64,000 nt of DNA from Flavicella marina (GCF_009193215.1 NZ_VYVA01000001.1:434001-498000), one strand, 5' to 3'; positions 28,664-39,362 are shown, counted from the first letter of the stretch. Notes: generated by a model not told the origin, from the sequence alone. Program-made: numbers and translations.

Positions 28664-30346
28664 TTAAGGTCTCGGAACTATTTCAATTAATTTTTGATTG
28701 TCGAAGTAAATAGTTTGAGGTCCAGTAACTCCTGCATTATGGGCTGGATCAATCGTTAAGTCTAATCGAGTACCTGAAGTAATCTCATCTACCTCTAATA
28801 CTTGTGAGACTTCTACCCATTCTCCTCTAGGAAGATTTTCTATATCCCAAAAAGTATTTATTGGAGTTGGCAGTTTCAATATCGTCAAAAATTGCTTCAT
28901 TGTATTCCCTTCTTCCAGGTACACCATAAATGAAACTCTATATTTTCCGGCAGGATAACCATTTGGCTTAGAGAAATCAGTTCCTTGTAAATTCACTTTC
29001 ACCAAACCTGAAGGTGCACTGTATTTCATACTGGCAGAACCTCCATCATTACTAAACAAGTTTTCATCTCTAGCAAAATATGGTGCTCCTGCAGAACCAT
29101 TTGTATTACCTACCCAGTAACCTGTACAGAAGGCAGCTTTCCATGCTGTTTTAGAAGTCTCATAACTTGCATAGGATTCAATTAATACACTATCCCCCAA
29201 AGGTATTACCACTGAAGTTGGATCGAACGCTTCTAAAACTCTAGAATCAACAGAAACAATATTCCCTCCAGCATATGATACCTCTACAACATCGGTATTG
29301 TAAATCTCACCATCTATCTCTAATTCAATAACTGTAGCATCTTCTGAGTTTAACCGTGCTGTTTTGACAGGAATATTTCCATCAAAACCAGCATCAGCAT
29401 TGACTACATGCACCGTGAAGTTAGCTTCTTCTCCACTCAAAGTTTCAACCTCTCCTGTAACACTAAGCGTAATGACATTACCTTCTTCAACATTTATTTT
29501 ACCGGTCTGTACAAATGGTTGCGTAGACGGAATTACATTTATTCTCAAAGGAATTAATTTCGTCGCAGAATAATTAGGCACATCATCACCACTACGTTTT
29601 GTCTCCATAGAAGCTGTAAAATCTCCTAGTTTATTGTATTTGATATCTGCAATCTCCGCATTTGATTGATCTGGTTTCCCTCCATCTGCATACCAAGTTC
29701 TACCTGTTGGTCTACCTGAAATAGAGTTGTCTTCATATCTCAATTCAGAACCCGCTTCTATACTAACTTGAGGCCAAGTAGCTTGATCTTTTATATCTGG
29801 GTACTGATCTTCTGTCAATGTCGCGACTAATTCTAATTGCTCTGGGTCAGTCGTTTTATCAATTACTTTGTACACCTTACAAGCTGGTGACACATTAGCA
29901 AATACATCAATCACAAACGTGCTATCTAGCACCCAAACATCACCAACTTTCACAGAACCTACAACAGAATCTTTATAAGTGTTATACAAATTTACCTCGT
30001 TCAAACCTGCCTCTTGAAACAATACGTTTGCCTGAAATTCATTTGAAACACTTCCAGCACCTGGAATGATAAAATCAGTATAGACACTATCTAATTCTGT
30101 AAATTCTTTGTTTAAAAACTTTGCTGAAGAAGGGATCGTCCATTTATGCTCAATCGCATTACTAGACAGATCTTTATAAATGATGTAATTATCTATATTC
30201 AAAACTTTATCACCTTCATCCCATCCATCACTCATGTATAAAGAAAAACTTGAATAATCATTATATGGTAAATCATAATCGTTATCACAACTAAATGCTA
30301 TCAACAAAGCAAATAACAGTGACGTTAAGTTTAATATTTTTTTCAT
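28664..30346 (-). CDS. PUL surface lipoprotein with C-terminal binding module (SusE/F position)
   Basis: A 560-residue lipoprotein (lipobox AFSC, Cys 20) third in the SusC-SusD operon, the slot of SusE/SusF-type glycan-binding lipoproteins. The middle contains Ig- or PKD-like beta domains (for example about residues 150-270 and 275-400). The last 100 residues (about 455-556: KYRVSFMVYLEEGN, LPRGEWVEVSQVL, GPQTIYFDNQKLI) form a jelly-roll-like module that I also find twice in the exported protein at 44473. The layout suggests a cell-surface polysaccharide-binding protein. The module family is not one I can name with certainty; it resembles CBM4/9-type folds by its final FDN strand. Confidence 0.8.
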   Translation of the reverse strand: MKKILNLTSLLFALLIAFSCDNDYDLPYNDYSSFSLYMSDGWDEGDKVLNIDNYIIYKDLSSNAIEHKWTIPSSAKFLNKEFTELDSVYTDFIIPGAGSVSNEFQANVLFQEAGLNEVNLYNTYKDSVVGSVKVGDVWVLDSTFVIDVFANVSPACKVYKVIDKTTDPEQLELVATLTEDQYPDIKDQATWPQVSIEAGSELRYEDNSISGRPTGRTWYADGGKPDQSNAEIADIKYNKLGDFTASMETKRSGDDVPNYSATKLIPLRINVIPSTQPFVQTGKINVEEGNVITLSVTGEVETLSGEEANFTVHVVNADAGFDGNIPVKTARLNSEDATVIELEIDGEIYNTDVVEVSYAGGNIVSVDSRVLEAFDPTSVVIPLGDSVLIESYASYETSKTAWKAAFCTGYWVGNTNGSAGAPYFARDENLFSNDGGSASMKYSAPSGLVKVNLQGTDFSKPNGYPAGKYRVSFMVYLEEGNTMKQFLTILKLPTPINTFWDIENLPRGEWVEVSQVLEVDEITSGTRLDLTIDPAHNAGVTGPQTIYFDNQKLIEIVPRP

Positions 30347-30357
30347 TTTTTTAGTTT

Positions 30358-32118
30358 TTAGTTATTTACTTCTTGATTGTAAAGTACTTCTGTCAAAGGC
30401 AATGGTAAATAGTCATGCAAAGCAGTATTGTACTCTGAAGCTGCTGTTTCAAATTCTTTCAACTGAACCGTTGGATCGGTTGGTGCTGTTGGACTCATAC
30501 CTTCAGTGATCAAACTTTTATTTCTATTAGGTACATCAACTCCTGTCGGCGTATAGTTATCTAAATAAAAGTCCATTGCAGCCAAATCTTGAAATCTTTG
30601 TTTTGCAACTCCCCATCTTCTTAAATCAATCGTTCTTTCAAAATGTCCTTCTAAAGACAATTCAAGAGGCTTTTCAACATGTCTCAAATGTTCTCTTAAA
30701 GTTTCTTGCGTATAAACCACACCATCAAAATCATGATTAGAACCATCAGATACTCCGAGAGATTCAACTCCCCATCTTTGACGAATTTTATTGATATGCT
30801 CAATTGCACCCGCCAAATCACCAGTTTCTATCAAACATTCTGCTTGCATCAAATACGCATCTGCCAAGCGATAAACAACCACATTTTTACCAGATTTCCA
30901 TGGGGTTTGTGCGATATCACCCTCTGAAGAAACGATATCGTGATTGGTGAATTTTTTGAAGAAAGAAAAAATTGTTCCTCCGAACCCAATCAAACTATTA
31001 GCAGCAGGAGCTTGGTAATACTCCGATGTTTCATCATTAACAACTGCTATCATCTGAGCTGCTCTCAACGGTACATTTCTAAGCTTGGTACCTCCTGAAC
31101 CGTCATCTACATAATTTCTGGTATCATTTGAATCTAACACCTCTTTAGAATACGCATGCGTCAACCAAGAAGAAGGCACAAAATACGCCGTACCTTGAAT
31201 TGGTTGTCCTGCTGGTGCTGAAAATCTAGGCCATCTAGTAAAAAAACTTTCTTCATCCCATGTGTTATCCTCTAATTGATGCTGGTCTGAATTGTTGATT
31301 TCAAAAATAGATTCTGCATTAAAATCACCTGCAGAAGTAAATAATAAACTTACCTCATCTCCTTCTAACAGTCTATATCCGTATGCACTGTTATTAATCA
31401 CATCATTCAAATACACCATTGCTTTTGTATACTCTTCTGTATATAAATAGGTCTTACCTAATAACAAAGCCGCTAAACCTGCGTTTGCTCTCGTCTTTTG
31501 AACTTGTTGTGCAGGTAGATTTTGGTACGCATACTCTAAATCTACTCTAAAGAAATCTTGAACTACATCAGCATCTGTTAATCCCGTTGAAAACTCAGAA
31601 GGATCAGCAGGAATTTTATCTCTTAAAATAATTTTTCCGTTATTATACGTTGAATGCAAGTAAAAATGAGCTAATCCTCTAAAAAAACGAGCTTCTGCCA
31701 TTTGGATTGTCCACCTTTCATCTGATTTAAACTCAGCATCCATACCTTCTAATCCCTGAATCACTTGATTCGCTCTAAAAATCACTTGGTATAAAGCTTC
31801 CCATTTTCTAGAAACATCAATTATACTATTGCTAAATCGCTTCTCATACCAAGGCAGTCCTTTTTGGTAAGAATTAGTTCTTGACTTTGGGAAACCCAAA
31901 TCAGATCGCCAAGCCTCTATATCAAAACCCCAGATAAAATGATTGTACATTGCACCGTATACAGATGTTAAGTTCGAATTTGATTCTTCTAGGTTCGACC
32001 AATAAATATCAGCTGAAACACTATTTGGATTGGTTTCTTCTAGCGACTCATCAGAACACGCAGTAATAGCACCAACCATTAAAATCATACTTATGAAATA
32101 TTTAATTTTCGTTTTCAT
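30358..32118 (-). CDS. susD: SusD/RagB-family glycan-binding lipoprotein
   Basis: The surface lid that captures oligosaccharides over its SusC partner. The 586 residues begin with a lipoprotein signal (ITACSDE, Cys 21). SusD family features follow: the helical TPR-like N-terminal part with FRANQVIQGLEGM and EARFFRGLAHFYL (about residue 145), LLLGKTYLYTEEYTKAMVYLNDVI, and the C-terminal RLADAYLMQAECLIETGDLAGAIEHINKIRQRWG and EFE-like ELSLEGHFERTIDLRRWG segments. It follows susC by 11 bases in the same operon. Confidence 0.95.
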   Translation of the reverse strand: MKTKIKYFISMILMVGAITACSDESLEETNPNSVSADIYWSNLEESNSNLTSVYGAMYNHFIWGFDIEAWRSDLGFPKSRTNSYQKGLPWYEKRFSNSIIDVSRKWEALYQVIFRANQVIQGLEGMDAEFKSDERWTIQMAEARFFRGLAHFYLHSTYNNGKIILRDKIPADPSEFSTGLTDADVVQDFFRVDLEYAYQNLPAQQVQKTRANAGLAALLLGKTYLYTEEYTKAMVYLNDVINNSAYGYRLLEGDEVSLLFTSAGDFNAESIFEINNSDQHQLEDNTWDEESFFTRWPRFSAPAGQPIQGTAYFVPSSWLTHAYSKEVLDSNDTRNYVDDGSGGTKLRNVPLRAAQMIAVVNDETSEYYQAPAANSLIGFGGTIFSFFKKFTNHDIVSSEGDIAQTPWKSGKNVVVYRLADAYLMQAECLIETGDLAGAIEHINKIRQRWGVESLGVSDGSNHDFDGVVYTQETLREHLRHVEKPLELSLEGHFERTIDLRRWGVAKQRFQDLAAMDFYLDNYTPTGVDVPNRNKSLITEGMSPTAPTDPTVQLKEFETAASEYNTALHDYLPLPLTEVLYNQEVNN

Positions 32119-32129
32119 ATGTTTTTATA

Positions 32130-35100
32130 TTAAAAAGTTAATTTAAGTCCCATTGTGTATAAAGCACTTACTGGGTATCTAGATACATCTAGACCTCTTC
32201 TTGCAACATTTCCGCCTCCAACTTCAGGATCATATCCTTTATATTTTGTAAAAGTCAATGCGTTTTGTGCCTGCATGTATAGTCTTAGTTTTGTAAGACC
32301 TATACGCTCACATAGTCCAGGACTGAAAGAATATCCTAACGAAATCAACTTAAGTCTCACATAATCTCCACTTTCTAACCATTGATCTGTAACTCCTGTA
32401 TAATTATACAAACCACTTTTTGAATCTCCTGTGTGTAGGGGAATATTTGAAGTTGGATTGTCTGGTGTCCACATTCCAGTTAAGCCTTTATGGGCTCCGT
32501 TCGTAAATGCTGCGGCGTTGTTACCGTTTAATATTTCTGAACCAAATGTACCATACCAATTCATCACCAAATCCCAACTTTTATAACTGAACGTAGAATT
32601 GAATCCCATTTCAAAATCTGGCAACGCACTTCCAAGGTATTGTCTATCAGCTTCATTTATAACTCCGTCACCGTTGTGATCTATATATTTCAAATCTCCT
32701 AATCTTGCATTTTCTCTACCACCTAATTGCTTGTATTCATCTAATTCTTCTTGTGTTTGAATTACACCATCTGTTTTAAACAAGAAGAAAGAACCTACTT
32801 CGTATCCTTCAGCTAAAACGGTAGTTACAGAGTTCTGATCACCAGAAATCAAAGTAGAGTTACTATTGTAAATCAACGGTTGCCCATCTTGCATCTTGGT
32901 TATTTTGTTCGAGTTTTTCGTAAAAGTAGCTCCTACTCTTAGTCTCGATTTCCCAAAGTTTTGTTGGTAATTTGCTGCTAACTCCATACCTCTATTAGTC
33001 ATATCACCGATATTCAGCGTGGTAGTTGTATCATAATATGCTCCCGAAGATGCTGGTAGTCTCACTGGAAACAACATGTCTTTTTTCTGCGTATTATAAA
33101 AATCTGCCGTTAGAGAAAATTTATTTCGCAAGAACGAAACGTCCACACCCAAATTCTGTTGAACAGATGTCTCCCACTTTACATTTTCATTCGCGTAAGA
33201 ATAAATCGCAGTCCCAAAATCTACTTGCGTATCAGTTTCGTCAAAAATATAGTCTGCACCTTGTTGAATTGTTGCTGCATATTCATAAGCAGGGAAACTA
33301 TCGTTACCTACCGTACCTATACTTGCTCTAATTTTTAAGTTATTTACTACTGGTTTTATAGAAGACCAAAAATCTTCACTAGACATATTCCAACCAGCAG
33401 AAACCGATGGGAAGGTTCCCCAGCGATTCGAGCTACCGAACTTAGAAGATCCATCTCTACGAATCAAAGCTGATAATAAATATTTTCCTTGGTAGTTGTA
33501 TTGCAATCTACCTAAGAAACCTATTGTTCTCACATTATAATTGAAACCAGAAGTTGCATTTGGATTAATATTAGCTCCGTTCAACACTTCGATACTATTA
33601 TTCGCTACCCCTTCTTTACGAGCAGTAAAATCTTCAAAATGCTCTTCAAGCAATGTAGCTGAAGCTAATAAATTAAAGGTATGACCACCAATTTTTTTCT
33701 TGTAATTCAAACTACCATCCCAAGAAATTGAATTGAATCTTGAGTGTTGATTGATCACCCAACTTTTTATAGGATCCACTTCCGTAGTATTGTCTTCAAT
33801 ATCAAAAACCCCAAATTTAGGTACAAACTGATGATTCAAAATATTATTCACATTTACTCCTGCTCTTGTAATAAAATAAAAATCCGGAGTAAAATTATAG
33901 CTCAAACTTAAACTTCCGTTTATTTTATCTTGTCTTCTGTTTGTTTTACGTTTCAATGCTTGTGCTAAATTGTTCGCTGGTGTTGTAACTCCTCCACTAC
34001 CATTTGAAACGATAATTTCAGCATCAGGATCAATTTGAGGATAGTACGGAGGATATTTCATTGCTGTGATCAACAAACCTGAACTCACCACATCTTTATC
34101 ATCTAAAGTAAAAGCTAAACTCGTATTTATTTTCCACTTGTCAGACTTGTATGTCGTAGTGGCACGTCCATTCAGTTTTTTATATCCCGAATTGATTATC
34201 GTTCCTTCTTGATTGAAATAACCTACTACTGCATTATAGGTAAATGAATCTGTACCTCCAGTAATATTTAAATTGTGTTGCGTTGTACCTGCATAATCTA
34301 CCAATACATAATCTCTAAACTCATTGTCGTTATTCAACCATTCAGGATTATTATGTGGACCAGGTGGAAATTGAGATGAAACCAAGTTGTATTTTTGCAA
34401 GTCATATCTTAGTCTTTCATCTGTATTCATCAAAGGGGTACCTGTACCTAATGACTGCACACCATACGAAGTATCAAACGAAACTCTAACATTACCCGCT
34501 GTACCACGTTTCGTAGTAATCAAAATAACCCCAGCAGCACCTCTTGTCCCATATACGGCAGCAGAGGCAGCATCTTTCAAAATATCAATTGTTTCAATTT
34601 CGTTTGGAGCCAATCCTGGATCTCCTTGTTGCGGAATACCATCTACAACAAACAAAGGTGTATTACTACCTGATAATGAGGTAATACCCCTAATTTGAAT
34701 ATTAGAAGACTCACCTGGTTCTCCACTCGCAGCTGTAACATTTACACCTGCAACCATACCTTGTAGAGAATTGGCAACATCCGGTGCAACAAAATCTTCA
34801 ATCGCTTCGGCTTTTACTTGAGATACTGCCCCGGTAACTTCTTTCTTTTTCTGAGCACCGTATCCGATTACAACAACTTCTTCTAAGTCTTCAACATCAG
34901 GAGACAAAGAGACATTTGCGGTTGCTCCGTTTACTTTGAGTGTTTGTGTTGTCATTCCAATAAATGTAAATTCTAGAGTATCTCCTTGATTTGCAGAAAT
35001 TGTGAATTCACCGTCAAAATTGGTCGTTGTACCCACAGCGGTACCTTTGACAATAACTGTTACACCAGGAATGGGCATATTGTCTTCTTGACTGACCACC

Positions 35101-35213
35101 ACCCCGGTAATAGATCCTGAGCCTTGTTGTGCGTTTGTTTCAATAGACAACAAAGAAAAAAAAGCGAGTAGCAATAGTACTTGTCCTTTTTTTAAAAAAA
35201 ATAGTTTTTTCAT
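32130..35213 (-). CDS. susC: SusC/RagA-family TonB-dependent outer membrane transporter
   Basis: Imports oligosaccharides through the outer membrane with energy from TonB. The 1027 residues have a signal peptide (about 1-28), a carboxypeptidase-like regulatory domain (about 33-115, ITGVVVSQEDNMPIPGV), the SusC-type segment LEEVVVIGYG, a plug domain (about 125-240: SLQGMVAGV, IQIRGITSL, DILKDAASAAVYGTRGAAGVILITTKRG) and a 22-strand type barrel ending in a terminal Phe. It is the first gene of the susC-susD-lipoprotein operon and is preceded by a 338-base leader region. It is the only SusC in the window. Confidence 0.97.
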   Translation of the reverse strand: MKKLFFLKKGQVLLLLAFFSLLSIETNAQQGSGSITGVVVSQEDNMPIPGVTVIVKGTAVGTTTNFDGEFTISANQGDTLEFTFIGMTTQTLKVNGATANVSLSPDVEDLEEVVVIGYGAQKKKEVTGAVSQVKAEAIEDFVAPDVANSLQGMVAGVNVTAASGEPGESSNIQIRGITSLSGSNTPLFVVDGIPQQGDPGLAPNEIETIDILKDAASAAVYGTRGAAGVILITTKRGTAGNVRVSFDTSYGVQSLGTGTPLMNTDERLRYDLQKYNLVSSQFPPGPHNNPEWLNNDNEFRDYVLVDYAGTTQHNLNITGGTDSFTYNAVVGYFNQEGTIINSGYKKLNGRATTTYKSDKWKINTSLAFTLDDKDVVSSGLLITAMKYPPYYPQIDPDAEIIVSNGSGGVTTPANNLAQALKRKTNRRQDKINGSLSLSYNFTPDFYFITRAGVNVNNILNHQFVPKFGVFDIEDNTTEVDPIKSWVINQHSRFNSISWDGSLNYKKKIGGHTFNLLASATLLEEHFEDFTARKEGVANNSIEVLNGANINPNATSGFNYNVRTIGFLGRLQYNYQGKYLLSALIRRDGSSKFGSSNRWGTFPSVSAGWNMSSEDFWSSIKPVVNNLKIRASIGTVGNDSFPAYEYAATIQQGADYIFDETDTQVDFGTAIYSYANENVKWETSVQQNLGVDVSFLRNKFSLTADFYNTQKKDMLFPVRLPASSGAYYDTTTTLNIGDMTNRGMELAANYQQNFGKSRLRVGATFTKNSNKITKMQDGQPLIYNSNSTLISGDQNSVTTVLAEGYEVGSFFLFKTDGVIQTQEELDEYKQLGGRENARLGDLKYIDHNGDGVINEADRQYLGSALPDFEMGFNSTFSYKSWDLVMNWYGTFGSEILNGNNAAAFTNGAHKGLTGMWTPDNPTSNIPLHTGDSKSGLYNYTGVTDQWLESGDYVRLKLISLGYSFSPGLCERIGLTKLRLYMQAQNALTFTKYKGYDPEVGGGNVARRGLDVSRYPVSALYTMGLKLTF

Positions 35214-35551
35214 TTGGTTTATTTTGGTTAATTAGATTTTTAGGTTCTGATATACAGATTTTTGAATTTTCATGAGGGCATGAAAAATACTGGAGAGTGT
35301 TTTCACATAAGTCGGTTTTAGTTAATGGTTATTTAGTACAGTAAACTTAAACACCCTCTCTATTTTTTTTGTTCATACGAGTAAACAAAATGTGCTCTTG
35401 GGTACAAACTCCAACAAACAAAAACATAAAACACACACAATCAGCACTTTAAAATTTAAAAATCTCAAAAAACTTATAATACTATTCTAAATTTAACAAA
35501 AAAAAGCTCCATTCTTACAAATGGAGCTTTGAAAACAATTCAGTTTACTTG
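35214..35551. other. Leader and promoter region of the SusCD operon
   Basis: This 338-base gap holds the terminator of the GH2 unit at its right end and otherwise AT-rich DNA. I find no good TAnnTTTG box on the minus strand. Near the middle, 35293-35302 and 35349-35360 can pair (GAGAG-TGTTT with AAACA-CC-CTCTC, two-base bulge), which would put a long loop in the susC leader. An activator-dependent promoter is likely, as expected under HTCS control, but I cannot place it. Confidence 0.45.
35495..35530 (-). terminator. Terminator after the GH2 gene
   Basis: The stem AAAGCTCCATT/AATGGAGCTTT is followed on the minus strand by a T-run, 22 bases after the GH2 stop. It separates the sulfatase-GH2 unit from the SusCD operon. 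Confidence 0.9.
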
Positions 35552-37888
35552 TTATCTAATCTTAAAACTATAACTGCCTTCTAATTTATTAGATTTAGCT
35601 TTGACAGTTGTCTTTCCGCTTTTGTCTTTTATTTTTACCAAGGCAGTTGCAATACCTGCTTCTGAAACAATTTTATTTGGGTTTATTACAATCAGTTTGT
35701 CATCAACCTCAACTTGAATTTCTTCGGAAAAATCTGGAACAATTGTACCATTTTCATCAATCGCAGCAACATAAAGGAACAAGACATCATTTACTCCTGA
35801 TTCAGGAGCAATCCCACTTTCATCTACCCAAATTTTCAATGCAATCGGTTGACGTGGAGTTTCTACTTCTGTTTGCATCACTTCTTTTCCGTTAACATAA
35901 CCAACTGCCTTAAGAACACCTGCTTCAAAAGAAGGTAACTTAAAGGTAAAAGGAGGATGGTTTAAATTTATTGAAACCTCATTATTATCGGGTTTTTGCA
36001 ACGCAATTACTTGATTATTTAAAAGCAATTTTATCTCGTCACAATTGCTATAAACCTTTACATTTAAGGGAGATTTATCATTCCAATAACTAGCTATCTG
36101 TAACACCAAACCTTCTTCAATAGCTCTTTGACTTTGATAAAAATAATATCCAAATTTAGGCAGTCTAAAAATATCCATAATTCCTGACTCTTCTAGATCA
36201 TCATAATACCCTCTGTTATAATCATACATTACCCAATAACTATCTGAATATGCAACTGTGCTTAAGTTATCGTTATGTGCTTCTTGTATGTTTGCCGCTT
36301 GTTGTAACAATCTAGCTTCACCATATCCACGAGCCTGTCTTGAACTTTTTTCCTTTCTAACGTTTTTCGGTAACAAATCTTGATTCAAACCAGCATTACT
36401 CGAAAAGTACTCCCAATCACCATATTCAGAAACAGAATAAGGCTTGCTTTTTAACTTATGAGGATGTAAAATTCTGTGTTGTCTGGCCTGTAAATAAATA
36501 TCATAAACATCATCCATCCAACCACAAGAATATACATTCGGACCCGGATACTCACGATGCACAATCTTATGTAACTTTTCCATAAAAAACACTGGCATTT
36601 GGGTTTCATTTAAAGAAACTTCCCACGCCATCACAGAAGGTCTATTTCTATCTCTTCTAATTAATTCTCGGGCAGATCTGTAACAGTATTTTCTAAACAA
36701 ATCGTTGTCTAAATAATATTGCCAACCTAAAATCGCATCGATCACAACCAACCCTAACTCATCGCAGGCATCCATAAAAGCAGGTGATTGAGGATAGTGT
36801 GACAAACGAATATAATTGAAACCTGCTTCCTTAATTTTTACGGCATCTCTGTATTGAGCGTTGTCTGATAACGCATACCCTACAAATGGATATTCTTGAT
36901 GTCGATTCACACCTCGTAAGAAAGTTTTTTCTCCGTTTATGTAAAAATCTTGTCCTTTGAATTCAAATTTTCTAATACCAATTTTAGTTGTTTGTCGATC
37001 TACTTGTTTTTTATCGATCCATACACTTGTTTCTAATCTATATAAATTTGGATTTTTAGGTGACCATAATTTTGCTTTCTTGACATCAATATCACATATA
37101 AATTCTTGACTTGCTTTACTTAGAATCGTATCAACATCAGAAAGTTTTTCTGCCACCAACTGATCTTTATAAAACAGTTTTTGAAATACTTGAACGACCT
37201 CAGACTTATTAGCTTGATTCACCACATCGGTTTTAACATGCACGATTGATTTTTCACTAGAAACCATCGGATAGGTCACGAAAACACCACCTCCTGCAGC
37301 TTTTTTAGCCAATACCGGATGCGTAATATGTACTTTTTCTTTGATGTGTAATTTAGCATTTCTATACAAACCACCGTACATATTAAAATCGAGTTTCTTC
37401 AATGGTTTAGGACCTGTAATAACGTTATCTCTATTATTCAATCGAATTGCCAACACATTTTCCTTCCCTTTTTCAATGTAATTTGTGATATCAATAACCA
37501 CAGGTAAATACCCTCCTTGATGTACTTTCACCAACGAACCATTTATCCAAAATTTTGAATGATTCATTGCTGCTTCCATCTCAAGCAGTACTTGCTTATC
37601 AATTGCCTCTTCTGGAACCACAAATGATTTTCTATACCAACAGATTCCTTGCCACTGATCTGTTACTATAAGTGGCTCAATATGTGCTGAATGAGGTAAC
37701 GAAACTTTTTCCCAAGCAGTGTCGTCGAATTCTTTTTCAGAGTATTCTGTATCAGAAACCACCGAATCATCCAACAGCTGAAACTTCCAATCTTGATTTA
37801 TAATCAAAGTGTTTCCTTTTTGTTGCTCACAAGATTGACTAATTACCATGATCAACAATAAAACAATTCCTTTATATAGCTTATGCAT
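35552..37888 (-). CDS. Glycoside hydrolase family 2 beta-galactosidase-like lipoprotein
   Basis: An exo-acting GH2 enzyme, most likely removing non-reducing-end beta-linked galactose. The 778 residues start with a lipoprotein signal (ISQSCE), then the sugar-binding domain (about 30-190, GICWYRKSFVVP and WINGSLV), an Ig-like domain, and the catalytic barrel with FLRGVNRHQEYPFVGYA. The acid/base is Glu 428 in SLNET and the nucleophile Glu 488 in SVSEYGDW. The C-terminal 120 residues look like an Ig-like domain (PDFSEEIQVEVDD). Its start lies one base after the upstream sulfatase stop, so it belongs to the sulfatase operon. GH2 also includes other activities, so the galactose call rests partly on context. 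Confidence 0.88.
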   Translation of the reverse strand: MHKLYKGIVLLLIMVISQSCEQQKGNTLIINQDWKFQLLDDSVVSDTEYSEKEFDDTAWEKVSLPHSAHIEPLIVTDQWQGICWYRKSFVVPEEAIDKQVLLEMEAAMNHSKFWINGSLVKVHQGGYLPVVIDITNYIEKGKENVLAIRLNNRDNVITGPKPLKKLDFNMYGGLYRNAKLHIKEKVHITHPVLAKKAAGGGVFVTYPMVSSEKSIVHVKTDVVNQANKSEVVQVFQKLFYKDQLVAEKLSDVDTILSKASQEFICDIDVKKAKLWSPKNPNLYRLETSVWIDKKQVDRQTTKIGIRKFEFKGQDFYINGEKTFLRGVNRHQEYPFVGYALSDNAQYRDAVKIKEAGFNYIRLSHYPQSPAFMDACDELGLVVIDAILGWQYYLDNDLFRKYCYRSARELIRRDRNRPSVMAWEVSLNETQMPVFFMEKLHKIVHREYPGPNVYSCGWMDDVYDIYLQARQHRILHPHKLKSKPYSVSEYGDWEYFSSNAGLNQDLLPKNVRKEKSSRQARGYGEARLLQQAANIQEAHNDNLSTVAYSDSYWVMYDYNRGYYDDLEESGIMDIFRLPKFGYYFYQSQRAIEEGLVLQIASYWNDKSPLNVKVYSNCDEIKLLLNNQVIALQKPDNNEVSINLNHPPFTFKLPSFEAGVLKAVGYVNGKEVMQTEVETPRQPIALKIWVDESGIAPESGVNDVLFLYVAAIDENGTIVPDFSEEIQVEVDDKLIVINPNKIVSEAGIATALVKIKDKSGKTTVKAKSNKLEGSYSFKIR

Positions 37889-37889
37889 C

Positions 37890-39362
37890 TTAATCTTTTT
37901 TTCTTTTTTTGTAAAGCATTGAATACTTCTTATAACCTACTTCTACTCCAGCCTGCATTTCTTTATACACCTCTGGATACATATCTTTAACCCATTGCAC
38001 CATTTCGTTACCCGGTACAGCTTTTGGATGGTATTCTTCAGATTTTGACTTCATCTTTTTGTCAAAAGACTTGGTCTTTTTTCTGAGCTTTTTTAAGACT
38101 TTTTTGTACGCAGGATCTTGAGCTAGATTGATTAACTGATATGGATCTTTTTGTAAATCATACAATTCTTCTACTGGTTTTGTAGGCTCGAAAAACGGTT
38201 TCTGATATTCATTTAACTTACCATTTTTATACATTTCTCTCATGATATGAACCGCTGGTCTATAAAACTCTAAATAACCTTGATGTGCATCATAAGGAAT
38301 ATCAGGCTTGTCGTTTTTAATGTAAGCCCAATCAGCGGAGGTTACCCCTTGAGAATCTTCTAATATTTCATCCCACAAATCTCGTGCTCCATATACGTAT
38401 TCCCTATCGAAATCTTCACTAAAAATAGGCTGTCCTGTTAAAAATTCTGGTACTTCAATCCCAGCAGCATCTAAAATAGTTGCAGTAATATCTGTTGCTG
38501 CTACTACTTTGTTCAGTCTCTGACCACCTTTTAACTCATTCGGATAATATATGATCAAAGGAATTCTCAAACCTGGGTCTTGTAAATATCCTTTTCCACG
38601 AATATTACAGCGACCATTGTCACCAATGAAAATAACCATCGTATTATCTGCCATTCCCTTGTCTTCAAGTTCTTTGAAAATCATACCAACTTCATTGTCC
38701 ATGTACTCAATCTGATCTAGATACTTTGCCCAATCCAATCGAATTGCAGGATGATCAGCCATATAAGGTGGCATGCTTAATGTTTCGGTATCAACTGGGT
38801 GTGACGATGCTTCTCTAACTTGATTCCACCAATCACCTCTATGCGTTACTACAAGTTGTATTTGTGCAAAAAAGGGTTGGTCTTCTTTTTCGAAATGGTC
38901 GTATTTATCAAACAAACCAAACTTGTCTATTCCATTCCATTCTCCAAGCGGCTCATGCTTAAAATTTACATCTATTTTTCTCCCTTTTTTCATTACGCCG
39001 TGGTTTCCTAAAATTGTTGTATATCCATGATCACGTAATAATTTAGTAAAGGGAACAAACTCCTTATCAAGAGGTATGTCTCTATTACTTCTATGATGAT
39101 GCGTATTGGTCTTTCGTTGATGAGCACCAACCATCATTGCAGACCTGCTTGGTGAGCATATTGAATTTGTAACAAAAGCATTTTGAAACAGCACTCCTTC
39201 AGATGCCATTTTATTCAAGTTCGGTGTTTTAACATTAGGCATTCCATAACATTCCAAATCCGTACTCATATCTTCTGCCATCAGCCAGATGATATTAGGT
39301 TTGTTTTGTGCCATAACAACAGAACAAAACCATAATGTAATCAGTAATATTTTGAATTTCAT
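37890..39362 (-). CDS. Formylglycine-dependent sulfatase (S1 family)
   Basis: Hydrolyses sulfate esters from a carbohydrate, presumably in the periplasm. I start it at the ATG at 39362 (490 residues, MKFKILLIT), ten bases after the previous sulfatase stop; the frame to 39386 overlaps that gene. After the signal peptide the metal site NIIWLMAEDMSTD appears, then the formylglycine motif CSPSR with Cys 69 to be oxidised, HHHRSN, and MVIFIGDNGR with the second metal site. It is the second of two adjacent sulfatases and precedes the GH2 gene. The maturation enzyme is not in this window. The sulfated position is unknown. Confidence 0.93.
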   Translation of the reverse strand: MKFKILLITLWFCSVVMAQNKPNIIWLMAEDMSTDLECYGMPNVKTPNLNKMASEGVLFQNAFVTNSICSPSRSAMMVGAHQRKTNTHHHRSNRDIPLDKEFVPFTKLLRDHGYTTILGNHGVMKKGRKIDVNFKHEPLGEWNGIDKFGLFDKYDHFEKEDQPFFAQIQLVVTHRGDWWNQVREASSHPVDTETLSMPPYMADHPAIRLDWAKYLDQIEYMDNEVGMIFKELEDKGMADNTMVIFIGDNGRCNIRGKGYLQDPGLRIPLIIYYPNELKGGQRLNKVVAATDITATILDAAGIEVPEFLTGQPIFSEDFDREYVYGARDLWDEILEDSQGVTSADWAYIKNDKPDIPYDAHQGYLEFYRPAVHIMREMYKNGKLNEYQKPFFEPTKPVEELYDLQKDPYQLINLAQDPAYKKVLKKLRKKTKSFDKKMKSKSEEYHPKAVPGNEMVQWVKDMYPEVYKEMQAGVEVGYKKYSMLYKKRKKD

